From Rotaria sordida (Eukaryota; Rotifera; Eurotatoria; Philodinida; Philodinidae): 64,000 bases of DNA. Made by a program: the position numbers and the translations under genes. Within the stretch, counting starts at the first letter, position 1. Every line of letters starts with the position of its first letter. Positions 26,313 through 37,900 of the stretch are shown here, piece after piece. The stretch spans positions 62,001-126,000 of the forward strand of contig CAJNOL010000346.1 of the NCBI GenBank assembly GCA_905250125.1, given 5' to 3'. Under the pieces are notes generated by a model. That model saw only the letters and a program-made list of their open reading frames with translations, was not told the origin of the DNA and ran no database searches.

Positions 26313-28367
26313 ATGATTGGTTGTGCTTTTGCTCAAATCATCAAAACGTATGATTCATCTAGTAAAAGTTCTTTTTCCTCAACGATCATCCATCATTATC
26401 TCTTATGTGCAAAAATGGATAAACAAAATGTAGAAAAAGATGAGAAAATTGAATCTTCAACATCGATATCATCAAACGATTTGTTCACTACAATTTATGA
26501 CATAAGTCGAGCTATTTTTCGTCATTTACCTATTCGTTCAGTGGATTCATGTTCGTTAGTTTGTCAATCATGGGCTCATATTGCTCGTTTCACTAAAACA
26601 CATCGTCATACAATTCATACATTAACTTATCCATCAAATCTATCATCTTCAACAACAAAATGCTCTTATGATGTATCTGATTTTGATACAATTATTTCGT
26701 CATATATAAACGATAATCTATGGTCATTACCATCATTGGCTCTAGTCGTTGCTACGAATGGTTTAGATAGAAAAGGTTTTATTTCATCATCAAGTTCACC
26801 ACCACCAACAAAAAATTCAAAACGATCTCGATCTCAAACTAGAGCTAGACAAGCAGAACTTTCTAATATACCACAAGCATTAATTCGTCATTTAAATAAA
26901 TCATGTAAAATTTTACAAGTAGCATCCAATGGAATCGTTGTATCAAATGATGAAAATCAATCCTATGAAATTGAACTAGGTAAATAAAAAATATATATAA
27001 AATGAAGGTAAAATGTTTAGGAACAAAGTGTTTTTTTTTAAACTTTTTTTTCTTAGCTGATTAGCTGAAAGAATTTCCTCTGAGGAAAGGTACTTGTCAA
27101 ATTCTCATTAAAAAGTTTGAATGAAAGAGTCTCTAGAAAATCAAGACTTAGAAAACCAATTTTCTGGATTCTATCACAAAAACGTTTTGCAAACAAGTTC
27201 ATCTGATAATTAGAAAAAGTATTGTGATGTTTCCTAGCTCTCCACAATCTAAAAAAAGAAAACAACTTGTTAGGCCTATCGCACAATGATTATCGTTCGC
27301 TGAAGATAGGTTGTGGAGAGCTCAGAACATCAAAATGTTTTCTCTATCAGATGAATTTGTTTGCAAAATGTTTTTGAAAGAATCTAGAAAATTAGTTTTG
27401 GGAATGTTGATTTTCTAGAGACCTTTCACTCAAATCTCTTAATAGGAATTTGACAAGTGCTTCTTCTGATAGGAAATTATTTTAGCTAATCAAATCTTCT
27501 CTTCAATTTGTTCTATCTGTTACCATTAAGACAAAACATCAAAAATTCTTCGTTTCTAATCATTTGATCTCCATCTTATGAATATATATTCAAAACATTC
27601 AAAATAAAATATTGATCGTTTTTGTATATCTTATTATTTTTTTCTTTTTAGACAGTGCCATGGGTATTCTACTTTTTCCACAATTTCCATCGAATGTTCT
27701 TGGAATATATTCATTTGAAATTCCATGCAATACTAAAATACCTGCTGATATGTCTCGTTCAGATTTACATCATTTACTTGGTTGTGTACCTAATGATATA
27801 CCTATTCGATGTGTTATATTTTTCTTTACTCAACGTCAATCACATAGTGTTGATTGTGTTAAAAAATTGCTTGAATATTATCCATCAGATGTAGCTATTA
27901 TTGGAGGTTTTGTTGATAAAATTCGTTATAATGATCGACAAAGTCAATCTAAACAATCATTATATAATACATGTGGAATTGTTCTAACAGGTGAACCAAA
28001 TCATTTAAGTATTAAACAAATTGTATTAGAAAGTCATATCGATACACGTGAAACTGTAAAAAATAAATTAAAACAATTAAAATCTATTGAAAATAATCAA
28101 GATTTATCATTTGCTATACAAGTTAGTTGTGTTGCTCGTGGTTCAGAATTTTATCATGAAGAAAAAAATGTTGAATGTTCAGAATTTAGAAATTTATTTC
28201 CTAAAACACCATTAATTGGAATATTTGGAAATGGAGAACTTGGTCATGATTATTCATTAAATGATAATCAAACATCAACACAAGAACGAATAAACACAAA
28301 AACAGAAATCGATGATATATTTCATGCTTATTCAACTGTATTTTCGCTTATATCATTACGCATGTAA
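26313..28367 (+). CDS. FBXO22: F-box protein FBXO22 with FIST domains
   Basis: Two exons (26313-26979, 27652-28367) join in phase to 460 residues. Residues about 60-95 form an F-box (ISRAIFRHLPIRSVDSCSLV) for Skp1 binding. Then comes a segment with NIPQALIRHLNKSCKILQV and GIVVSNDENQSYEIEL. The second exon is the FIST region: LLFPQFPSNV, PIRCVIFFF, VAIIGGFVDK, CGIVLTG, CVARGSEFY and a GIFGNGELGHD motif near the end, closing with FHAYSTVFSLISL. Order and motifs match FBXO22, an SCF substrate receptor (KDM4 and others in vertebrates). A second Met at 26415 could be the true start, since the first 34 residues have no counterpart I recognise. The intron carries a foldback. AATAAA occurs 14 nt after the stop. 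Confidence 0.9.
27083..27471. repeat. Foldback in the FBXO22 intron
   Basis: Two arms of about 165 bp (about 27083-27250 and 27300-27471) are reverse complements with scattered mismatches, e.g. CTCTAGAAAATCAAGA against TTGATTTTCTAGAGAC. A diverged copy of the same family is at 258-560. The central loop shares the block CACAATGATTATCGTTCGCT with the copy near 505-525. Confidence 0.8.
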
Positions 28368-28936
28368 ATTGTATTTTTTAGAATAAAAAATACGTTTCTT
28401 TCTACGTTGTAAGATAGTGATAGATATAAATAACCTTGTTTTTTCTTTGTTTAATCTTGCGTGAGAATTTTCAAGATGTGTATAAAGAAATGAGAATGAA
28501 GTAATCAATGGTCGTTTCTGTTTTAGAATAATAAAATATTAAAAGCAAGAACTTTTTCAATCTTATGCAACACTTATTCGATCTATTCTGAATTGAAAGG
28601 TGAAGAAAATTCCCTCGATAACATCTCTACTCATTATTCATTAGTTTAAAGAGTACACGGTTGGAAAAAATATTATTCCAGGGGGGTAACGCTATAATTT
28701 CAAATAGAAGACATAATGAATTTTATATCAAATGAAAGCTCGCCAAAAATGGAGTTTATTGGTATTAAATAGTGAAGGTTATCAAAACCTTTTAATGTCG
28801 AGCTTAATAAATTTTCAGAAATTTTATACTTTTTTTGGGATGGAAAATTAAAGTACCAGTGATTCAAGAATGGAGTAAAACGTTTTTCTTGAATATTTTT
28901 ACACGGTTCGATAGAGCTCGTCGAGCTCTACAAAAC
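28368..28936. other. FBXO22 3' flank ending at a scaffold gap
   Basis: AT-rich flank. A block near 28720-28740 (ATCAAATGAAAGCTCGCCAA) resembles the foldback at 46950-47465. Just before the gap, 28912-28930 is a perfect 9+1+9 palindrome (TAGAGCTCG T CGAGCTCTA), consistent with the end of a repeat element. Confidence 0.6.
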
Positions 28937-29036
28937 NNNNNNNNNNNNNNNNNNNNNNNNNNNNNNNNNNNNNNNNNNNNNNNNNNNNNNNNNNNNNNNN
29001 NNNNNNNNNNNNNNNNNNNNNNNNNNNNNNNNNNNN
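28937..29036. other. Assembly gap of 100 N
   Basis: Exactly 100 undetermined bases, the usual placeholder for a scaffold gap of unknown size. Sequence order across it is not proven by this window. Confidence 0.99.
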
Positions 29037-29639
29037 ATTATACATATCAACAATAAAAACAAAACATAAAAATAAAATAAATATGTAACTCATATCAAAT
29101 AGAAATTAAAAAAAATATAAAGTAAAAAATAAAAACATTACTTATATAATTCTTTTCTTTTCGTTCTTCTTTTCTTTAATATTGCAATGCACAAGCAAAC
29201 ATTTCGCTTCCTTACATTGCAATGTTAAACAAGAAAAAAAGAGTTATAAATAGTAAAAACAAATTTTTTTTAATATCTTTTACTAGTGATTTGTGTTAAT
29301 AAAATGGACTGAGGATCACTCTGAAATATTCACAAGTGTTTTTGAAATAAATTCACAAAAATAATTATTAATGAACTCGTCTTGTTCATTGTTAGTCCAT
29401 TTAAATGTATTTCATTGAACGAAATACAAATGAATTAATTGAAAATACAGCAAAAATCAAAAGGAAAAATTACAGAGTATATAAAATGACAAAAACGAGC
29501 TAGTCGATACTGTTCGTTGGTTTTGATGATCATTGATGATACCATGCAGGTCATTTAAGAGTATGAAGTTGTTTTCGCGCTATATGCTCTACAAAGAAAA
29601 CAAAGTTGTTAATATAATCCTTACAAGATTAAAATGATA

Positions 29640-29860
29640 CATTTCTTCAAACTCCTTCTAATTATTCAGGAATGTCATAAAAAATTAATTCATATATTAT
29701 AACGAGATATGTTTGGATATACAGTCTGTGATCGTATATTAACAATTTATAGCACAGTAAATGATACTTTATGGATCGTCTTTATCATGCTATGTGAGGG
29801 CACCGAGGAAGTTGAAATTTTTATCCCTATACTTCAAGACTTATTTCAGTTCATATTTCA
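29640..29860 (+). repeat. Dispersed repeat, relative of 3095-3260
   Basis: Shares TTCATATATTATAACGAGAT-like sequence, a GATCGTATAT block and TTTATCCCTATACTTCA with 3095-3260, in the same order and orientation. Confidence 0.6.
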
Positions 29861-32800
29861 TAAAAGTATTAAATTAATTTAAAAGCATAAAATATTGCAA
29901 ATGATAATAAACTCATAGAAGAAAATATAAATGATAGAATACATTATCAAGGCATTCTCTCGATAGGTTATGATCAACAGTCTATATCGTCAGAACATAC
30001 CTGATTTGAACATCCTATACAAATATGCATCTCTTTGTAAAGACACAATAATAGCCATTTACATATTGAAAGACATTAAAGATGAACAAATAATAATAAG
30101 AGATATTCAAATATTTTGTTCAATTCGAAGAAAAAATTTGAAGTTGAGTATATGACGGGTGCTGAGACCTAAAGGCTTGCGATGAGCGAAGAAACAGACG
30201 TTCATTCAGTGTATGACGGCGAATGCGTATAGCATCTGTATCCCCAATTAGAACCACTTCTACCATCTAGATTGTTGGCATCAACACCAAACGATGACCA
30301 AACGAATCATTATGGAAGATTGCTTCATTGTTGCTTTTTGTTTTTTTGGTATTTGAGGAGAAAATGGTAGATCAATGTAAAGAAGTGATCGAATCATGTG
30401 GTTTCACAGTGATGTTTCGGCTTTATATATTCGTTGTTTGCCTAGTATAGAAGAATTTTCCATAAAATATTTTCTTCTCACATATGACGACAGAGATAGA
30501 TTCATCTTTTGCGCTCAGAATGTGATTTTTTTTTCGTAGGTAGCGATGCATGTCGTCATCAACGTAAAGAAAAAATCGTACATATATATTCATAGTGATG
30601 TCTATCTATGCATATAAAACCTTGAGTCTTATATGCATTCAAATAGTCCTTTTCTCCATTTTTTTTCTCTTTTGATGTGACTGTAAATGATAGAAAAAAC
30701 GAAAGGTTTAATCAATGATTATGCATCTATCACGTTTATTCAGTGATGAGATATTCTTTATAGTGTTCAAATGAACAAGGACATCTCCTATTGCCTATCT
30801 CAGAGAAGAGTGAGAGAAAACCATACTGACGTTGTGACTCTCAGTGAAAATTAAATTCATATCAAGCATAAACAAGGAATACGGCTTGTCCACATGATGC
30901 GACACTTTGTTGCTGAAGGTTTTGACAAATTTTTTCCGAATTGAACAGATCTAAATGAATTATTAGGTGTAGTGTTTCATGCTAATTACAAGTTTGACAT
31001 TTTCTTTTTTTAAATTCGATTTTGGCAATGAGATCGGAGTTTTATACTTTTCAAAAATCGTATTTTAAATTTCATAGTCATGAAATTTTTTCAAATAATG
31101 CTAAGTGACATATCACTCAATGTAGATTTTAATTCTCTACAAGATGACTAATTTATGATTGATTTTTTGTTGCTAAGAACAACTTGTATATTACTTATAC
31201 AGTTTCCAACTTACTGTATAGTTAATGAACTCTGATTTTGATGTAGCAACTTAATTGTTGCATAGAATGATTATATATAGAGAAAAGTCCAATATATATG
31301 AAAATAAAATATTTCTGAACCCGTTAAGTGGCTTACAATCGGTCGATAAAAGTAATAGCGTTACGTTTATTTGTTGCATTTTTTAGCTGAGCATAAAATA
31401 GTTTAGAGAAAATCTTTTTTTTTCACCGCTTAAAAACTTGTTTGATACTCTACAAAATTGACTATAGAAGTGTTTCGTATGGAGAAATACTTTTGCAAGA
31501 AATTAGAGTCTTATCATCGACACTGAAGAAAAAGGATCTTTTTATGTAATAGCACTAAGTGATGATAAAATCTTCCTAGAAGCTCAAGCCTTCAGCCAAT
31601 AAAAGTCTTGCTTATAGCATAAATACAGTGTAACAAGCTGCATCGACTAGCGTTGGAAAGAATTTCTAACTCTGAAACCTTGCGAGATAATACAAAAAAT
31701 AGTGTGTCAAAATCTTAACAGCATTACGTTTGGACAAGCCGAATAGCGTAGAAGGTATATGATGAAAGAGGCAAAGCAAAGATGACATACTATTAAAATA
31801 AAAGATAAGTCGTGTACGCCCAAAAGTAAAGAGAGACAAGATGGAGACTTGTTTGTTTCTTGTACCTTTTTTCGTTTTTTCATCGTTACTTACATACGTA
31901 CTGATAACTGCACAACAAGATCTGTGAACCAACCGAAAAACCTGACCTGTGCATGGAAGATACAAATCGATGTTGTAGTTTTCACTTGTGCTCTGTAGCA
32001 ACCGACTTGCCGAAATAAAATTAATTTTTTAAGTAATTAACTTATGAGAACGCTTAATATTCGACTATGTAACTATTCGTGTCATTATGGATGAAAAATC
32101 ATTCACGACCAGAGGTGCGGAATCTACCATAAAATTGGAAAGTTTCACCAACTGGTAAAAACTTTCTGAAAAATTTCCCCAGCTCAGAAAATCAGAAATC
32201 CTTATTTATTTTAGCATATTTATACGTAACAAACAGATGTCCAAGCGAGCTATTTCACTAAAAATATATTCCTTGTTCTCTGCTCGAAAACATTTCAACA
32301 ATTCTATATCGAATAAATGTTGCGATCTAGAAAATACAACGAAGATTGAGAGAAAAAGCAATGGACACAGGATAGAAAAAGAAAAACGAGTAGAACGAAC
32401 GATACATAAAGAAAGGAAAGAAAACAAAGAAGTAAGAGGGTCATTATAAATAAATAACCAAAGGAAGAGCAAGGCAAATCAGAGACTCTGTTTAATGAGT
32501 TTGTGATTTTTCCCTGCAGGATGAATCGTCTTTCGCAAAATTTCCCGATACTTGACAATTCCTCAAAAATTTTCTCAACCGCGGTGGTGGCGCATACGGG
32601 TAGATTCTGCATCTCTGGATAATATTTGAAAAAGAACAAGACATAAACCAGTTTACATGATTGTACACAACTTGTTATAAATCTAATCACATGATTAATG
32701 AACTCGCGTATCATTTTTTCTCCTAATCGATAAATATAATTTATCGTCATTTACTTAACATGTTAAACTTTTCTATTTACACTTGAACTACAAATATCAA

Positions 32801-33014
32801 TCATCATCAGATTTCTTTGATACAAAACATAAAAACTATTTGGTCTAATGGTTTTTAACAACATATCTATGAAGATAAAAATTATCGAGCATTATACATT
32901 CATTTTTAAGTCATAAAAGAATATTTAATGTAGAAATAAATATAGTCTGTTAGTCCTGTGGATCTTTAGGTCCGATGTAGAAAAGCTCGAAAAAACAACC
33001 AATTCTTAAAAGAA

Positions 33015-33560
33015 AAAAATCTTGAACAATTTACAGTATATGATATAAGTGTAATAATCAAACAACATGTGTTTGTACGTACTTTATATTTTATTTCAAA
33101 TAGCCATGATAATGCATTAACGAAGTAGAAAAATCGTAAAAGAATGTTAACAAGAAAAGATCATTTGTTTGTCTCAACTAATACAGAAAGTTCCTCTAAA
33201 ATATCACCAAAACTTATTTCATTTTAATCAAATAACAATCGAACTGAACGAAATCGTTTTTGAAATGCAACTGATTTCTTTTTGTTTTTGTTTGTTCTTT
33301 TCACCTGTCATCATCTTCAGCATTTGTTGACGAATAATAACTTCTTCTCTGTTGAATAGAGCCAATGGAATCCAAAATTTTTGGATTCGCACCCGATCAA
33401 GTCCGAATCTAGGACCATTCCGATGAGTTCTACTCTTGAGACAATGAACTATGTGATTTACATGGAACTAGTTAAGTGGTCATGGAATGAGACGATATCT
33501 TTGGAGATTTCATTTTTCGAAATTTTAACTATTCAAAATTCTATTTTATTCGACATTTTA
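33015..33560 (+). repeat. Duplicated block, copy B (partner 18610-19160)
   Basis: Direct-orientation relative of 18610-19160. It ends about 150 bp from the NFIL3-like stop codon. Its minus strand keeps the remnant peptide REEVIIRQQMLKMMTGEK but is frameshifted afterwards. Confidence 0.8.
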
Positions 33561-33709
33561 CTTTTTTGACACTGTCGAGTTCAAGATCATTACAGTCATT
33601 CGAACCTTAGCGATTTGATAAGATAATTTTACATGATAGTACAATGTTTCATTAATTTTAATTTCTATAAAACATGAAATTAATTGATATATTTTATTCA
33701 AAAATCATA

Positions 33710-34270
33710 TTAGGAATCAGATGTTATATTTAACAACTTAAAACGCCATTTAATTGGTATTGAAGATTTCTCTAAAGATAATTGTTCGGTTGTAGTAGTC
33801 AATGATAAATGATTATTTGAATGATTTATTTGTGTTGATGATTGATCGAGAATATTTAAAACAGTTGGCTGTTCATCTGATGTTAATTCATCATATTCAA
33901 ATTGTTTATCTTTTTGACTAATTAAATGGCCAAATTTTCTTATTAACATATTCATTTTTGCGCGTAGTATTTCATTTTCATTAGTTAATTGTGTTAATTT
34001 AGTTTCTAATACAAAATCATTCATACGTCTTTTAGTACGTGATTGTTTAGCTGATAAATTATTTCTTGAGCGTTGTGACCAATACATAGAATTGTTTTTA
34101 TCATTTGATATAGAATCATATTGTTTTTGACTAGATTTATCATTTAATAAAATAAATTCTTCTTGAGAAGTATCCAAAGTGGAACAAGATGGTGAAATAG
34201 ACAATGATGATGACGATGATGAAGTATCATGATATAGATGATTGTTAACAACAGATGGTGACGAGGACAT
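33710..34270 (-). CDS. NFIL3/PAR-type bZIP transcription factor
   Basis: A single-exon frame of 186 residues. Residues about 63-86 are a bZIP basic region (YWSQRSRNNLSAKQSRTKRR), followed by MNDFVLETKLTQLTNENEI. Leucines at 88, 95, 102, 109 and 116 keep exact seven-residue spacing. The NN..AK.SR..RRxND.VLExKL pattern is that of NFIL3/E4BP4, related to PAR factors and fly vrille. The usual AAKRSR reads SAKQSR here. The N-terminus is Ser-rich; no other domain was seen. By family it dimerises and binds TTAYGTAA-type sites in the nucleus, often as a repressor with circadian or developmental roles; which role applies here is unknown. It is divergent from CCDC93, about 0.7 kb away. Confidence 0.82.
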   Translation of the reverse strand: MSSSPSVVNNHLYHDTSSSSSSLSISPSCSTLDTSQEEFILLNDKSSQKQYDSISNDKNNSMYWSQRSRNNLSAKQSRTKRRMNDFVLETKLTQLTNENEILRAKMNMLIRKFGHLISQKDKQFEYDELTSDEQPTVLNILDQSSTQINHSNNHLSLTTTTEQLSLEKSSIPIKWRFKLLNITSDS

Positions 34271-34964
34271 CGTACGAATGAATAATTTTCATTTGATCAT
34301 ATACTATATCATAAAAACAAGAGTATTTTGCAGCAGATTCAAGACTGCGAGATACTCTACCCACTCGTCATTTGTCTGGACATGGAGTGTTGTTCTCCCT
34401 CTCGCGCTCTTTTCTCTTTTTTTTTTCTTTTTTCTCTTCTATACTGAGCCGACATTGATGGTGGATGTATACCTGAAGTGAGAGTAAAGAGAAAGAGAAA
34501 GAGAAAGGGAGGGCAGCAGACGCCTATACATAGACTGCATCATCGATGGATGAATGGCGAGACGATCGTTTCATAATGAACAAACACAGTTTGCACTCAC
34601 CAAAACGAGAAGAAATAGAATAAGGTCAAAGAATGCATTTGTTCTTTGCTTTGTGTAAATAATTAATTAATTGCTCATAAATAGAGATCTGAAGAAAAAA
34701 TAAATCGAATATTATTATTATTATTATCAATGAAATAAAAAAATACAAACAGATATAATAAATTTTAAAAAAAATGAAATAAATTATTTCTCTAAGTGAA
34801 ACGAAAAGGTAAATTGAGAGAGATAGTGTAGTTGTTCTTATTCTTATTCTTATTCGTCCTTTATTCAAATGATAAGGCCTCTTTTCTTTTGCTACCACTT
34901 AACCAACACACAGACGCAAAAAAAAGAACTGCGCTAAAACTATCTTTCTGCATTTTACATCAAA
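34271..34964. other. Divergent spacer between NFIL3-like gene and CCDC93
   Basis: Contains a C/T-rich tract at about 34395-34440 and an A/G-rich tract at about 34480-34516 that is roughly its complement. The promoters of both flanking genes should lie here. The open frames are low-complexity. Confidence 0.5.
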
Positions 34965-37900
34965 ATGGCCATGCTAGGAAAGGTAGTTTTTTTTTTAAAT
35001 GAATAAATAAAAATTTTTCTTGAGTACATATTTTTTCTAATTAGTTCGATGTACGTGAAGATCCTGAACAAAAAGCAAAATGTGACGAAACAATGGAATT
35101 ATTATTAGCTGCTGGATATTTTCGTGTGCGCATCAAAGGTTTATCTGATTTTGATAAAGTAATTTTTCTTTCTCAACGATATGTATTGTTCATCAATATT
35201 CATTTTATAGGTAGTCGGTGGACTTGCCTGGAGCATTCAAGCATGTAATTTTGCTGTTGATATTGATGTACTCTATCAAGAAAATGCTATTCTTGGTCAA
35301 AAAATGTATGAAAATATGTTTCTATTTATTTTAGAAATAATCTTTTTGTTTTTTATTTCATTAGAGCATTAACAGAACGTATTATTCTTGTATTATCTCG
35401 TATGAGATGTCCACATGCAATTGAACCTTATCAAATTCAAGGTGGTGATTTTATACATATATTTCCGGTTGTCCAATGGCTTGTTAAACGTGTATTTGAA
35501 CGACGTGCTGAAATCGGTGATTTAAATCGTGCTTATGCGTTAAATCAATATAATAAACAATTTGGTGAATTAATCGATGAAGTAAAAAAAAAAAAAAAAG
35601 AAGCATTCAAAAATTAATCTTTCTATATAATACATTTTTTATTCATACAGACAAAATCAACGTCATTTAAAGAAAATGTTGAAGATATTCGAGTAAATGA
35701 CATTTACATCGAAAACTAAAAGATCATTTAAAAAAATTCATTTTAGATTCGTCATCGACCTAGACGTCGTTATCGTTGTTTAGATAGTAAAAAGAAACGG
35801 TTAAATAATACTGATGAACGTCGTAAACGAATACATTCTACTCTTGTTGAATTTGGTCAAGTGCATCAATTATTGGATACATCAACAGGAAATGAAAAAC
35901 CACAACAAGATGTTGATGCATTAATTAAAAATATGATTGATGAAAAAGTATAACATCTTTTTCTTCAAAAATAGCCAATTCAACTTTGTTCTTTTTTTTA
36001 TTCAATTTTTAGTCAAAAATTACTACACAAATTGTTAATTCATTAGTTAATCAACAACAAGATACGTTACGTGGAATAATCGAAGATTTTGAAGAAAAAG
36101 TAAATGAAAAAAAAAACCAAAATTATTAAGGAAGAGGGTCGATAACTGTTGAAAATGACTGTTTCTAGAAATTCGGTTTCTTCTATGTCAAATTATCACA
36201 CGAGATGTCCAAACATGAGCACTGATAAAATTATTCATAAAGCACTTATTTATCCTGTGCACAGAAATGACTGAAAAGTCAATCGCGGCCACATATACAT
36301 TGAGTTCGATCGTTTATGATAATTAACACTGTTCAAGCGCTTCAATATTGTATAAAAATATCGAGAAAATTGTGTTTTGGTTGAAAACTAATATGATATT
36401 CTAAATTAGCATCCCGAAATTAGTGGACTTATGTGTATCTGAAATATTTTTACAAACTTTTTTTTTCGTTGAAAAGTTCACTTCTGGTTCCTCTCAAAGT
36501 TGGGTCAAAAAAAGGAATTTCATTGAAAAGTTATTTTTATAGTGGGAACCGAGTTCTAAGATTATAAAACGATAGTAGAACTTCAAATCGCAGATGAATA
36601 AGTAATAAAAACAGTTTTCATGAAATTCATTTTTTGACCTAATCCTGACGGAGACCACGGTAAATTTTTCAATGAAAAACACAGTTTGCCAAAATATTTG
36701 AAATACACATAAGTCCACTTTTTTTTGGGACACTTATTCAGAATATCATATTAGTTTTCATCTAAAACGTAATTTTCATATCGAACCTTATTGAATACCA
36801 ATGAGAAAGGCTAAAAATCCTGTCTCGAGAACAATATCCTAAGGATTCGTTTGTGTTGCTACTGTTATTTCTTCGATATCTTTATACTATTTTGAAGTAT
36901 TTAATTTTATCGTCGATAGGATCCACTTTCGGACACATTGTATGATAGTTTGACATAGTAGAAATCAAATTTCTCGAGGTAGTTCAATTTGAACAGTTAT
37001 CGATCTCACTTCTTTTAATAAAATATTCTTTCAAAGGAAAAAGCCCGTCTTGAAGAAGCACTTTTATCTGAAAGTGGTCAACAACAATTAGCAATACGTA
37101 CATTTAAAGTACAATTAAATAAACAAACAGAAAGAATAAATACTTTACAAAAAAATATTGAAGAATTACAAAATAAAAAAGAAGAAACAAAAAATTCAGC
37201 ATTTGAAGTAAATTATTAATATACAAATTATTTTTTGATTCAATAAATTTTCTTTTATATCAAGTTTAAACAACAACATGAATCACTTAAAGAAGAACTT
37301 GAACAAATTGAAATGCAAACACAAAATGTTAATCCTGAGTAATAAGAAAAATATTTTGTTTTGTATTCGAATAATAAAATTCAAATTTTTTTAGGGCTCT
37401 TAAACGTGTTCAAGCATTTGTTGCTGATTATGAAACAACAAAAAAAGAAGAAAATGAACGACGTACAACGTATAAAAATGAAAAGAATGAACTTGAACAA
37501 GAAATTGAGAAATTACAAGCACGTTTACATTCATCAACTGATGTAGACAATACAGAAAATGAAAAAATGAGACAAATTGAAGAACAATATCAAACGGTGT
37601 CTGATCGCTTACAAACACAACGTCTTGTCATGGTAAACTATTATTCTCATCTTAAATAAAATTTCTAGTTTGTTATGATATTCATCTGAATAATCGAAGA
37701 ACTCTAAAAGAAAGAAGTGTAGTCTTGAAGAATTTAAAATTTGGTCATTTAAAAAGTGAATGTGAGACATCAGTCATTTTATTCAATAGACGCTGCATCT
37801 TCAAGCTTACGAGGGAAGTACCAAAAGTGTATAGCTCCGTTTTGATTCATTCATATTTCGTTCGACAGATTATATTAACGTAAGCAAATGTCTGAAAACT

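Larger units (their letters stand above)
29037..33709. other. Long gene-poor stretch after the gap
   Basis: About 4.7 kb in which no exon was recognised. It holds the repeat copy at 29640-29860 and the duplicated block at 33015-33560. The open frames of 60-148 codons on both strands at 31660-32750 overlap each other and match no family I know. Confidence 0.5.

Noticed and set aside
31666..32750. Several open frames of 88-148 codons on both strands
   Set aside because: They overlap each other, show no family resemblance, have alternative starts and low-complexity content. No splice-supported gene could be built.
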